This document shows, piece by piece, positions 7,203 through 15,515 of a stretch of 26,847 nucleotides of DNA. Both the position numbers and the translations under genes were made by a program. Origin of the DNA: JBAXQQ01 sp037131695 (GTDB lineage: Bacteria > Armatimonadota > Hebobacteria > CAIYQO01); NCBI GenBank assembly GCA_964638715.1, contig CAZWZF010000061.1, positions 1 to 26,847 of the forward strand. The letters run 5' to 3'. Under the pieces are notes generated by a model, which saw nothing but the letters and a program-made list of their open reading frames with translations, was not told the DNA's origin and did no database searches. Numbering within the stretch: position 1 is the first letter of the stretch; the number at the start of each line of letters is the position of its first letter.

Positions 7203-10200
7203 ATGTTTAAAGGTTTTCTTTTTGTTGTTTTGTTGCTATTGTCGCTGCCGATATTTGCCCAGAATACTGTATATACTTTTTTGCGCGGTACCGTGGTAGA
7301 TGAAAAAGGGGTTCCAGTATCTACTATCCCGGTTATTGTAACTGGCGGCGGTCAGATATTTAACCTGACAACAGATGCAAATGGTTTGTTTGTCACTGTT
7401 GCGCCACTTGGCGACGTTACCGTCACCATCGGCGATGTTGTCGCACAAACGGTTAAATTGGTGGATGGTGAAATTACCGAGGCGACCTTCAAATATGCGC
7501 GTCCCGGCATTGTGATGACCATTAACAACTTCCCTGATAACGCGCAGATGTATCCGGATTGCCGGGCATTGGTTGATGGGGTTGAAAAAAGAGTGAATCC
7601 TGTCGACCTGGGTAAAGGCAAATACTGGTATAACGAAACAAATGCCACCGCGATTGCCATTGTCATGTGGGGTGGCAAAAACGACAGCAAATTTTTCCCC
7701 AACGTTTTTCACCGGTTGTATAAGTTTGATAAGGCAGAAAAGACCCGCCAATTAACGATGGATTTCCCGCAACCGGCGGATATTTCGTTGAAAATATTAG
7801 ATGGCGATGGCAAGGCATTGCCGGAAGACAAAACGGTTTCAGGCACTATTTCTACGGTAATGCCGGCAAACTGGTATATGGATGACTGGTTGAATGTCAC
7901 AACACCAGGTGCCTTCACCGGTCGCCGCAGCGGTCAGAACAAAGAATTAAAAGATTTGAAAGTGACCAATGGTACGGTTATTATTCCGGGATTGATGCCC
8001 GGTGTGTCATTTGACCTGCAACTGAGAAATGATGGAAAGGCTGGTCCGAACACCCGTCTGGTAGTAGACTTTGAAGGCAAAACTACATTGACTCAATATC
8101 AATTCACCAGCAATAAAGTAGAACAAAAAATAATCGGTGCTGATGGCAAACCAAAAGCAAATACCATGGTGAATGCCAGTTACATAATGGATGGCACCGC
8201 ACAGATAGTCACTGCTAAAAGCGACGAAAACGGCATTATAAAATGGTTGGGATTGCCCGGCGGACGTTTGATAGTATGGGGAGATGGTATACAGCCGCAA
8301 ACTTTTAACACCGATAATCCAACCGGAATATCACTGCCGCCACGGGCAGAAGGATACGTAAACCTGACGGTACCCAACCTGCCAGCGGGTACAAGGCTGG
8401 TATGGTTCATCGGACTTGATTACAAACCCGGCACTAAACTAAACTATATTACTTCTTCTTTAACAACCCCAGTTCAATTTCCCACCAATTACGGCGTACC
8501 AATCACATTTTATGCAATTACCAGCGAAACGACACCGCGAGTAGCCGCATATTCAATATTCTTGCCGTACCAGGATTTGGCTGATAAACAGTTTGGCAGC
8601 ACATTAAAACTTAATATCCCGCTGGTTAACGGCGGCGATGGATACATTGAAACATTAAATAATGATAAGTCGCCTGCAGATGTATCGCGAGTAGAAGTGA
8701 CATCTGATGACCCGTTGATTAATCAATTATTGGCGAACGGCAAATTTGTGCGGATGATTAACAGTGCCGGGAAAATAAAGATATTTTCGCCAATAGCTGG
8801 CAAATACCAGGTTAATGTCGATTTGGATAACAACAGTATTGCCGTAACATTGCCAATGAAAGAAAAAATGACTGTAAAAATGAAAGAGATGCTGTTTAAG
8901 GCTCCCGGCGGTTCAGTAGTTAATTGCATATTCAATAAGAATTCCAATGAAATAATAACGCTGTCGGTGACAGCGGAAAAAATAGATGTGCCGGTATACG
9001 GCAACCCGAAAGATATTTTGGGGTGCTGGATACAGAAAAGTGCAAGTTCAATGCTGGTTTGGCGACCGGAATATGGCAACGGAAATCTGAAAGAATTGAA
9101 ATTGCGCACGGTTGAAATGGCAGTGAATGGTGCTATCAATCCTGATGATATCCGCATTATGTCGCCATTCGGTGCCCAGGCAGTTCTGGTTAATGATAAT
9201 TCGTTGTCATCCGCCATTATAGGCGGTACTGAAAATACTGTTCAAACCTATTCTGCTGCCAATAAATACAATTTGTGGCAGACAAATTACGCCTTGAACT
9301 TGTCTAATAATCAATTTGCCTTGTTTAATGTAAATGATGTTAAAAATGGCAAGCTTAACGTGAATATACCTGATGTTGCGCCGGTGAAAATGCGTACTTT
9401 AAATCTAAAGTTCAGCGAAACTAACCTTACCGCACCGCGCGGAATAATCGCTGTGCTGGATAACAACCCGAACCGGATGATTTATTACACCCGCGACGAA
9501 GCCAATAGATGCTCATTAACAATTCCTGAACATACAAAAACAGTTCGTTTTATGCTGCCAAATTGCGGTATAACAAAAGATATTAGTGTATTGCCCGCCA
9601 CCACAGACATTGTGACAGTGCCGACAAGCATACCCACTGGCATTACTTACAAAGCACAGCTTATTGACAGCAAAGGCAACCCGATGGTGAGTATCCCGGT
9701 GACATATTGCTACATGCGCTATGATACCACTCTCGATATTAATTCTTTCGGATTTCTGGCAAAAACAACCACTGATGAAAAAGGAAACATTACTCTGGAA
9801 AATATGCTGCCGGGTCAATATATTATCCTGCCCACCCGGGAATGGTGGGATTTCTGGGCAAAAAAAATAGGATGGATGGTGAAAATACCTGATGCTGCCG
9901 GTGAGATAAATGCAGTTTTGAAAGCGAATGATATTACCGCGGAAGCCCCGGCAAAAAGCGACAAAGTAATGGCGGCATGGCTGCCGGTTGGCAAAGATAA
10001 AGCAATAATGCTGCCCACTCTCAGCCGGTTTGTCCCCAGTTACGGGACCGGTGGCAACGGGACATTATTATGTTTCGACTTGCTTACCGCCAATGCCGCA
10101 GTATATCCGGTAAGCTACCAGCCAGACGCAGGAAAATTTAATGCCGGCACTCCATTGTCTTCCGCTATCACCATCAACCTGCCGTTGGAAAAACGCAATA

Positions 10201-10391
10201 AATACCCGCAATCTCTCCTTATTCGCGGCAACGGACCCTGGAAAGATATCTTCTTCCGCGTAAAACCCACCTGGCGTATACTCAGTGCCTTCAACATAAT
10301 GACCACCAGTATTAACCTGCCCGCCGGAAAATGGACTGTAGTTGTGCTTGATGACGATTCGGAAACAACGCTGGAGTTAGTCGCGGAATGA
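7203..10391 (+). CDS. Large secreted protein with carboxypeptidase-regulatory-like domains
   Basis: A 1062-residue protein with a signal peptide (residues 1-20, ending 'LPIFAQ') and no later membrane segment, so it is probably periplasmic or extracellular. Three segments resemble carboxypeptidase regulatory-like/transthyretin-like beta-sandwich domains. They are 'LRGTVVDEKGVPVSTIPVIV' onward (about 27-95), 'KIIGADGKPKANTMVNASYI' onward (about 307-365), and 'YKAQLIDSKGNPMVSIPVTY' onward (about 815-885). Each has the 'DxxGxP' turn and a 'T(D/S)ENG' turn. The parts between are beta-rich but unrecognised. No catalytic motif is visible. It may be a structural, adhesive or sugar-binding surface protein. 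AAAGG lies about 8 nt before the ATG. It faces the SGNH hydrolase gene convergently. Confidence 0.85.
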   Translation: MFKGFLFVVLLLLSLPIFAQNTVYTFLRGTVVDEKGVPVSTIPVIVTGGGQIFNLTTDANGLFVTVAPLGDVTVTIGDVVAQTVKLVDGEITEATFKYARPGIVMTINNFPDNAQMYPDCRALVDGVEKRVNPVDLGKGKYWYNETNATAIAIVMWGGKNDSKFFPNVFHRLYKFDKAEKTRQLTMDFPQPADISLKILDGDGKALPEDKTVSGTISTVMPANWYMDDWLNVTTPGAFTGRRSGQNKELKDLKVTNGTVIIPGLMPGVSFDLQLRNDGKAGPNTRLVVDFEGKTTLTQYQFTSNKVEQKIIGADGKPKANTMVNASYIMDGTAQIVTAKSDENGIIKWLGLPGGRLIVWGDGIQPQTFNTDNPTGISLPPRAEGYVNLTVPNLPAGTRLVWFIGLDYKPGTKLNYITSSLTTPVQFPTNYGVPITFYAITSETTPRVAAYSIFLPYQDLADKQFGSTLKLNIPLVNGGDGYIETLNNDKSPADVSRVEVTSDDPLINQLLANGKFVRMINSAGKIKIFSPIAGKYQVNVDLDNNSIAVTLPMKEKMTVKMKEMLFKAPGGSVVNCIFNKNSNEIITLSVTAEKIDVPVYGNPKDILGCWIQKSASSMLVWRPEYGNGNLKELKLRTVEMAVNGAINPDDIRIMSPFGAQAVLVNDNSLSSAIIGGTENTVQTYSAANKYNLWQTNYALNLSNNQFALFNVNDVKNGKLNVNIPDVAPVKMRTLNLKFSETNLTAPRGIIAVLDNNPNRMIYYTRDEANRCSLTIPEHTKTVRFMLPNCGITKDISVLPATTDIVTVPTSIPTGITYKAQLIDSKGNPMVSIPVTYCYMRYDTTLDINSFGFLAKTTTDEKGNITLENMLPGQYIILPTREWWDFWAKKIGWMVKIPDAAGEINAVLKANDITAEAPAKSDKVMAAWLPVGKDKAIMLPTLSRFVPSYGTGGNGTLLCFDLLTANAAVYPVSYQPDAGKFNAGTPLSSAITINLPLEKRNKYPQSLLIRGNGPWKDIFFRVKPTWRILSAFNIMTTSINLPAGKWTVVVLDDDSETTLELVAE

Positions 10392-10457
10392 TAGAATGAT
10401 CATCTTTATAGAAATTTAATAAAGATTATATATGCTACAGTAAGATATTTTATGAGT

Positions 10458-10712
10458 AACCCCAGGTGAAAACCTCACTCTTATACACATCTTGTAAATA
10501 AAAATTGAAAAATTTAGAAATGTTGAATATCTGCATTCTTTAATTCTGAAATGTTGGAGGTTGTCCCCAGCTCCCGCGAAGCAGTCGCTATTCTATATTA
10601 TTATTTCGGTTCATTGCGAGAATTGAGGCAATTCGCTTACCTCGTCATCCAACATTTAAATAGAAATGATATGCTATAAATTTGTATAAGATTGAAGGTG
10701 TTGCCGTGGGTT
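10458..10712. repeat. MITE-like nested inverted-repeat element
   Basis: This 255-nt stretch fills the space between two convergent genes. Outer imperfect termini lie at 10458-10490 and 10681-10712 (AACCCCAGGTG...CTCTTATACACA against AACCCACGGCA...ATCTTATACAAA on the other strand). Inside is a perfect 10-bp pair, AAATGTTGGA (10549-10558) and TCCAACATTT (10648-10657). At the core is GCGAGAATTG-AGG-CAATTCGC (about 10616-10637). No open reading frame was seen. The window's last 31 bases resemble one of the outer termini. Confidence 0.6.
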
Positions 10713-10775
10713 AAAGAGTTGTTTTTTATCTTAATTCTGGCAGAACATGGCGCAGACAATTATCTATTCACAATT

Positions 10776-12137
10776 TTACTTCACCGGTGGCGCATAAACC
10801 TTTATTGCTTTCACTGGCGGGGTAGTTCCTTCTTTTACCAACAGTGTCAGGGTATGTTTCTCGTTGGATAAATTGCTTGCCAGTACGGTGGTGTATTGCA
10901 GGGAGGCGTCGGGCATCTCAGGCATTTTTACGGTATCGGTACCCATAAGAAGAGATTTGAACTTTATTTCGTAGCCGGGTTTCAGTGGGGATTCCATTTT
11001 GCCGCCAAGTGTTGTCCACCAGTATTGCGGGTCTATCACTACGCGACCGGATTTAGAGGCGAACTTTTCTTTGCTGTTTCCCTCGCCGTCGTCACCGGTA
11101 ATTGAACCGGATAATTTGTATTTAAAATCGTCCTTATTCCCTTCGGTGATAGTCAATTTCCAATCTTCCGCAACCGGAAGAGTATTTGAGTCTATGCGGT
11201 ATGGCGTGCTTACGGTCCATGGCCAGTCAATATCTGGTCCGACATTAGGTCGGGAAAAGGTGTAGCATGACGCAATTTCTGATGGTTTTTTGTCGTCAAT
11301 CAGTACCGATAATTCGGCGGGATTTTCTACTTTATCGAAAATTAATTCAACCCGGTTGCCGGTGAACTCAACGCTGGCTTTACCATCGGCAAAAGTGACA
11401 GGAATCTCTTTCACCATGGTATCGGTAAAATCGTCTTTGGCTTCCGGTACGGCAATTAATTCGCGTTTCACTAATTCCGACATTAAAAAACATCCGAATT
11501 TATTCATGTGGGTACCATCTATCAACAGGTCGCCTTGCGGCAATTTATTATCAAGCAGGTATTTCTTCCAGCCGGAACGCACATCAAATATTGCACAATT
11601 GTATTTTTTCGCCACTGCCGGAATATGCTGGCCGTTCATGAACGCTGTCCAGCCTGCGTCAGCCTTTGTCGGATCATCATTGCCGCCATAGTGGTCGGTC
11701 TGTAAAGCGATTTCCGCAGTGGTATTTTTGCGAATATCAGCGATTATTTCTTCGTATTTAAAATGATTGCCGTAAACATGAAATATAACCAGATCGGGGT
11801 AGAATGGATAAACATCCATAGGCGTGGTGGTAACCAGCAGGTTTGACGCAAAACCGCCGATGGCCGGGTTCACCGCGATAATATTTGCATTGGAGAAACG
11901 TTTTTTCAGGTCGATGACGACATCTTTCCACCAATCCTGCTTGGTGATGGATTGCCCATAAAACATTATTCGCACGGTATTTTTATGTTCTGCCGTTGAG
12001 TTTTGCAATAATCCCATGGTGCGTTGAATATGCGCACCGGATGCCTTGAAATCCATCTGGTTAACCGCCGGGAAATTATTTTCTTGCGCCTGCAGCATAA
12101 TTGTTAACAGTATGCACAAAAATACTAAATGTTTCAT
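10776..12137 (-). CDS. Secreted SGNH/GDSL-family hydrolase with C-terminal beta domain
   Basis: A 453-residue exported protein, probably an esterase or deacetylase. A signal peptide covers about 1-18. The SGNH core is at about 50-225. The nucleophile is Ser63 in 'FYGQSIT', the block II glycine is in 'NPAIGGFAS', and the block III Asn is in 'HVYGNH'. The catalytic Asp207-His210 pair is in 'DGTHMN'. A 230-residue beta-rich C-terminal part follows that I do not recognise. Family members often remove acetyl groups from plant or microbial polysaccharides; the actual substrate is unknown. I take the ATG at 12135-12137. A TTG directly before it would add one residue, and neither has a strong ribosome-binding site. 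It may work with the large secreted protein encoded opposite, but this is only inference from position. Confidence 0.88.
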   Translation of the reverse strand: MKHLVFLCILLTIMLQAQENNFPAVNQMDFKASGAHIQRTMGLLQNSTAEHKNTVRIMFYGQSITKQDWWKDVVIDLKKRFSNANIIAVNPAIGGFASNLLVTTTPMDVYPFYPDLVIFHVYGNHFKYEEIIADIRKNTTAEIALQTDHYGGNDDPTKADAGWTAFMNGQHIPAVAKKYNCAIFDVRSGWKKYLLDNKLPQGDLLIDGTHMNKFGCFLMSELVKRELIAVPEAKDDFTDTMVKEIPVTFADGKASVEFTGNRVELIFDKVENPAELSVLIDDKKPSEIASCYTFSRPNVGPDIDWPWTVSTPYRIDSNTLPVAEDWKLTITEGNKDDFKYKLSGSITGDDGEGNSKEKFASKSGRVVIDPQYWWTTLGGKMESPLKPGYEIKFKSLLMGTDTVKMPEMPDASLQYTTVLASNLSNEKHTLTLLVKEGTTPPVKAIKVYAPPVK

Positions 12138-12237
12138 CAATTACTCGCTTTCACTCGACCTTATAATTTAGACACAAATGGCCATGAATCGTGTTATTAT
12201 TTTGTTGATATTTTAAAAAACCTGCTACTTAATTTCG

Positions 12238-12257
12238 GAATGCCGGTGATGGCATTC
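12238..12257. repeat. REP-like palindrome (GAATGCC family)
   Basis: GAATGCC-GGTGAT-GGCATTC, a perfect 7-bp stem with a 6-nt loop. It lies between the end of rapZ and the start of the SGNH hydrolase gene. A relative with a longer stem is at 21808-21829. Confidence 0.7.
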
Positions 12258-12290
12258 TCTACTGTAAATTATATGCAATAGGTGAAATTG

Positions 12291-13175
12291 CTATTTCTTC
12301 CAGTCGCGATGTTCTAAAACTACCCGGTACCCCTGGGAGGAAATGTGTTCGGCTATTTTGCGGGCATACAGCACACTGCGGTGGCGTCCGCCGGTACAGC
12401 CGATGGCGATGGTCAGGTATGATTTTCCTTCGCAACTGTAGCGCGGCACGGTGAAATCTATAAAATCTTTCAGCTTTTCCAAAAATAGCGGCGCATCCGG
12501 GTCGGTCATCACGTAATCTTCTACTTCTTTCTCTGCTCCGGTATGTTCGCGCAACTCTGGAACATAGTGGGGATTTTTAAGGAAACGGACATCAAACACC
12601 AGGTCAGCGTCGGTGGGCAATCCGTATTTAAAGCCAAATGACAGCACATTCACCAACATTCCTTCACAGGTTTTATCTTCATCAATAAGAGAGATTATTT
12701 CATCTTTCAATGCCCGGGTGCTGTTTTCGCTGGTGTCGATAACTTTATCGGCGATTTCGCGCAACGATTCCAGGTGCTTGCGTTCCAGTCGGATGCTTTC
12801 CAGCAATGAACGGTGGCGGCCTGCCAGTGGATGGCGGCGGCGCGTTTCTTTAAACCTGCGCACCAGTATCTCTTCTGATGATTCCAGAAAAATCAGCCGT
12901 GGGGTGAAACCGTATTGTTTGAGAGTATTTATCTGGTCAGCGAAGTTCTCGGTGAATCGTTCGCCGCGAATATCAATAACAGCAGCAACTTTACTCACCT
13001 GGCTTTTGGTGCGGGCGCATAAATCAGCAAATTGCAGCAGCAGCATGGGGGGCAGGTTATCGACACAATAGAAGCCCATATCTTCAAGAACGTGAATTAC
13101 TTGTGTTTTGCCAGCGCCACTCATCCCGGTGACGATGATAAAATCCTGTAATTTATGGTTGTCTGTTTCGTTCAT
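12291..13175 (-). CDS. rapZ: RNase adapter RapZ (nucleotide-binding, YvcJ-like)
   Basis: A 294-residue P-loop protein. Walker A GMSGAGKT is at 17-24, followed by 'EDMGFYCVDNLPPMLL', which is diagnostic of the family. The conserved C-terminal block GCTGGRHRS lies at 259-267. In Escherichia coli RapZ senses glucosamine-6-phosphate and directs RNase E to a small RNA that controls glmS; in Bacillus the homologue YvcJ affects competence. In this organism the RNA partner is unknown. The start is the ATG at 13173-13175. No ribosome-binding site lies within normal distance, since the leader is AT-rich. A strong hairpin sits immediately upstream. It follows ftsZ on the same strand, 61 nt apart. Confidence 0.95.
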   Translation of the reverse strand: MNETDNHKLQDFIIVTGMSGAGKTQVIHVLEDMGFYCVDNLPPMLLLQFADLCARTKSQVSKVAAVIDIRGERFTENFADQINTLKQYGFTPRLIFLESSEEILVRRFKETRRRHPLAGRHRSLLESIRLERKHLESLREIADKVIDTSENSTRALKDEIISLIDEDKTCEGMLVNVLSFGFKYGLPTDADLVFDVRFLKNPHYVPELREHTGAEKEVEDYVMTDPDAPLFLEKLKDFIDFTVPRYSCEGKSYLTIAIGCTGGRHRSVLYARKIAEHISSQGYRVVLEHRDWKK

Positions 13176-13180
13176 AATAT

Positions 13181-13225
13181 TAAAAACAAAATACCCCCTT
13201 TGTCTTTAGTTGACATCGGGGGTAT
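13181..13225 (-). terminator. Terminator-like hairpin between ftsZ and rapZ
   Basis: On the minus strand, ATACCCCC pairs with GGGGGTAT (13191-13198 with 13218-13225). An additional inner TGTC/GACA pairing closes most of the loop, and a TTTTGTTTTT tract follows. This is a textbook rho-independent form, 11 nt after the ftsZ stop. Its 3' end is only 5 nt from the rapZ start codon, so it may act as an attenuator. Confidence 0.8.
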
Positions 13226-13236
13226 TGGTTCGCTGA

Positions 13237-14295
13237 TTATTGGCGCAGGAATGACGGCAGGTCTAAATCGTTATTTGGCTTGTTGGAGCCGGTTAACGGT
13301 GCCGAGTTCGGGGTTGGGCCTGACGGCAGTCTGAAAGCGTCCGCGGTTGGGTCAACGGCAAAGCCGGTGGCTACAACGGTGATGCGTACGCGGTCGCCCA
13401 TTGATTCGTCAAATACCAGACCGAACATGACGTTGGCATTTTCGACGCCGGCAGCCTGCGCGATGATATTCGCGGCTTCGTCGACTTCGTTGATGCCCAG
13501 GTCAATACCGCCTGTGATATTAAACAGGATGCGGCTGGCACCTTCCATTGAGGTTTCCAGCAACGGGCTGCTGATAGCACCCTGTGCGGCTTCGGCAGCG
13601 CGGCGTTCGCCCTGACCTTCGCCAATGCCCATCAATGCTGTACCAGCACCGCTGAGAACAGCGCTTACGTCTGCAAAGTCAAGGTTGATATCGCCTGCAA
13701 CGCAAATAAGGTCGCTGATACCCTTGACACCCTGGCGCAGGATTTCATCGGCATATTGGAATGCCTCGCGCATGCTGGTGTTTTTCGGCACCACATTCAT
13801 CAACCGTTCGTTAGGAATGGTGATAAGGGCGTCTACTTTTTCCTTCATGCGGGCGGTGCCTTCCAGAGCGCAATTCATGCGGCGTCCTTCAAAGCGGAAA
13901 GGTTTGGTAACGACGGCAATCGTCAGCGCGCCCATTTCTTTAGCAATTTCTGCTATAACCGGGCCGGCACCGGTGCCGGTACCACCGCCCATACCGGCGG
14001 TTATGAATACCATATCTGTGCCATCAAGGACATTCTTGAGTTCCTGGCGGCTTTCCTCAGCGGCTAAACGACCTACTTCAGGGTTGCCCCCCGCGCCTAA
14101 GCCGCGAGTTACATCCTCGCCGAGTTGTATCTTTCTGTCGGCAAGAGAACGCGCCAATGCCTGCATATCTGTGTTGGCTACTATAAACTCAACGCCAGTT
14201 AAGCCTGCCTCAATCATGCGGTCGACCGCATTGCTGCCGCCGCCACCTACACCAATGACCTTTATCTTGGCCTGACCATCATGTAATTTGACCAC
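13237..14295 (-). CDS. ftsZ: Cell division protein FtsZ
   Basis: Tubulin-like GTPase that forms the division ring. With the start chosen here it has 352 residues. N-terminal 'KIKVIGVGGGGSNAVDRM' is at 10-27, the tubulin signature GGGTGTG at 103-109, and the T7 catalytic loop 'NLDFADV' (Asp206, Asp209) at 204-210. The linker is unusually short, about 20 residues. The conserved C-terminal peptide DLDLPSFLRQ is at 343-352. I chose the GTG at 14293-14295 because AAGGGG lies 7 nt upstream and the protein then begins as other FtsZs do. An open frame continues back to an ATG at 14427, but this is only a few bases after the predicted transcription start. No ftsA or ftsQ is adjacent. Confidence 0.96.
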   Translation of the reverse strand: MVKLHDGQAKIKVIGVGGGGSNAVDRMIEAGLTGVEFIVANTDMQALARSLADRKIQLGEDVTRGLGAGGNPEVGRLAAEESRQELKNVLDGTDMVFITAGMGGGTGTGAGPVIAEIAKEMGALTIAVVTKPFRFEGRRMNCALEGTARMKEKVDALITIPNERLMNVVPKNTSMREAFQYADEILRQGVKGISDLICVAGDINLDFADVSAVLSGAGTALMGIGEGQGERRAAEAAQGAISSPLLETSMEGASRILFNITGGIDLGINEVDEAANIIAQAAGVENANVMFGLVFDESMGDRVRITVVATGFAVDPTADAFRLPSGPTPNSAPLTGSNKPNNDLDLPSFLRQ

Positions 14296-14436
14296 TTCTG
14301 ACCCCTTTCGTTCCGTTTCACGGTCCGATTCTTTATCGTGCAACTGTAATGTAAGCTGCGTGATGCACTTGATTTTTTTCATAGTGGATCGCGAGATGAT
14401 GTGATACGACACCAATGACGTATGCATCTCTTATAC

Positions 14437-14466
14437 ATTATATGAATCATAATAATAAGGTGTCAA
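14437..14466 (-). promoter_or_regulatory. Consensus sigma70 promoter of ftsZ
   Basis: Read on the minus strand: TTGACA at 14466-14461, an 18-nt spacer, and TATAAT at 14442-14437. Both boxes are perfect. Transcription would begin near 14430, giving a leader of about 135 nt before the GTG at 14295. Confidence 0.85.
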
Positions 14467-14559
14467 CGTCAGATGAGAAGAAGAAGAAAATATTTCATGA
14501 TTTTTTTTAAAATTTAATTAAAAATAGTTGTAAAATGAGTAAAAAAGATAAATGGAAGG

Positions 14560-14767
14560 TGAAAGGTATTAAGGTCTTAGGTATTAGGGTGTTTAGTTTA
14601 TAGTTTTCAGTTTTCAGAATTCATGAGTCTTACCAGACGATTTTCTTTTTTTTTACGCGCCGGCTGGAAGCCGGCGCTCCGTGATTATTAATCAAATTTA
14701 GAATCCTGACTTTTTTTGTTCGGATTTGGTTGCTAACTTACTAATAATTGATGTAAAAATTAAAGGC
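14560..14767 (-). repeat. Dispersed intergenic repeat, copy C (with GC-rich palindrome)
   Basis: Reverse-oriented relative of 1170-1378. On the minus strand it has ATTAGTAAGTTAGCAACCAA, then an A-run, later an AAAATCGTCTGG block, and finally GAAAACTGAAAACT and CCTAA-type sequence. It differs from copy A by carrying a 21-bp palindrome (14657-14677) near its middle. It fills most of the 415 nt between the ftsZ promoter and the tRNA promoter. No gene was seen in it. Confidence 0.7.
14657..14677. repeat. REP-like palindrome inside repeat copy C
   Basis: GCGCCGGCT-GGA-AGCCGGCGC, a perfect 9-bp stem with a 3-nt loop, followed by CTCC. The GGCT..AGCC core and loop resemble the hairpins in the RAYT inverted repeats at 4330-4361 and 4991-5022. 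Confidence 0.8.
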
Positions 14768-14795
14768 TGTAAAAGGTGAACTGTTGCCACGGACG

Positions 14796-14824
14796 TTGAC
14801 ACTCGACCTTCAATTTACTATAAT
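14796..14824 (+). promoter_or_regulatory. Consensus sigma70 promoter of tRNA-Thr
   Basis: TTGACA at 14796-14801 and TATAAT at 14819-14824, with a 17-nt spacer: an exact consensus promoter. It starts transcription near 14831, about 13 nt before the tRNA. Confidence 0.9.
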
Positions 14825-14843
14825 TCGACTTGCTTCTATTTAC

Positions 14844-14919
14844 GCCACTGTAGCTCAGTTGGTAGAGCAGCGCACTCGTAATGCGCAGGTCGGGAGTTCG
14901 AATCTCCCCAGTGGCTCCA
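14844..14919 (+). tRNA. tRNA-Thr (anticodon CGU)
   Basis: A 76-nt cloverleaf. The acceptor stem GCCACTG pairs with CAGTGGC, the D arm is GCTC-AGTTGGTA-GAGC, and the anticodon stem GCGCA/TGCGC encloses loop CTCGTAA. The anticodon CGT lies at 14877-14879. The T arm is GGGAG-TTCGAAT-CTCCC, the discriminator is T, and CCA is encoded at 14917-14919. The anticodon reads ACG, so the charge is threonine. All stems pair fully. Confidence 0.97.
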
Positions 14920-15010
14920 GTCCTTTTGTAGTTCTTTCCACTATTTTCATATTTCCTATAGCAGGAAATTAAGATATTCGGGTAGAATATGGATTGTGAG
15001 GATAATGTGT

Positions 15011-15508
15011 ATGCAGCTATATGATTTAATATCGTCGCGGCGCAGCGTGCGCAAGTATAAAAAAGACGCTGTTGATAATGAAATTCTGCGGCGGATTATG
15101 GAAGCCGCCCGCCTTGCTCCTTCGGCATGCAATTTGCAGCCGTGGCGTTTTTATGTGGTGCGCGATGCCGCATTGCGCGGGGCAATATTGGATCGGCAAG
15201 TTTGGGCAGCATCAGCACCGGTTATTATAGTGGCGTGTGCCGTGCCAGATGAGGCTTGGGTGCGCAAAGACGAAAAAAACCATTCTGATATCGACCTTGC
15301 CATCGCGTTTGAACATATAGTACTGGCAGCAACGGCGGAAGGTTTGGGAACTTGCTGGATTTGCAGTTTTGATGTTGATAAAGCCGCTGCAGAGCTGGAT
15401 TTGCCTGCCGGGGTAGTGCCGGTGGCGATAACCCCGCTGGGATACCCGAATGAAACACCGGAAAGTCGCGGACGCAAAGATATGAATGACATAGTAATCT
15501 GGCGATAA
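15011..15508 (+). CDS. Nitroreductase-family FMN-dependent oxidoreductase
   Basis: A 165-residue flavoprotein of the nitroreductase superfamily, at the short end for the group. The FMN-binding N-terminus 'ISSRRSVRKYK' (about 7-17) is followed by 'AARLAPSACNLQPWRFYVV' and 'AAPVIIVACA'-like core strands. The central 'LAATAEGLGTCWICSFD' and the C-terminal 'PVAITPLGYPNE' are also diagnostic. Family members use NAD(P)H to reduce nitro compounds, quinones or flavins; the physiological substrate is unknown. I chose the ATG at 15011, with GAGG 9 nt upstream. A GTG at 14996 and an ATG at 15005 are in frame but badly spaced. It is 7 nt upstream of uppS, so it probably forms an operon with uppS and cdsA. 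Confidence 0.9.
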   Translation: MQLYDLISSRRSVRKYKKDAVDNEILRRIMEAARLAPSACNLQPWRFYVVRDAALRGAILDRQVWAASAPVIIVACAVPDEAWVRKDEKNHSDIDLAIAFEHIVLAATAEGLGTCWICSFDVDKAAAELDLPAGVVPVAITPLGYPNETPESRGRKDMNDIVIWR

Positions 15509-15515
15509 GGATAAA

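Noticed and set aside
10402..10426. ATCTTTAT / ATAAAGAT hairpin after the large secreted gene as a terminator
   Set aside because: The stem is only 8 A/T-rich base pairs without GC clamp or T-run; too weak to call.
13625..14275. A 216-codon open frame on the plus strand opposite ftsZ
   Set aside because: It lies entirely antisense to a certain ftsZ gene, and its translation is rich in Arg, Ser and Pro with no domain; it is a by-product of ftsZ codon use.
14784..14972. A 62-codon open frame across the tRNA-Thr
   Set aside because: It reads through the tRNA itself and its promoter; the tRNA folds perfectly, so the frame is not a gene.
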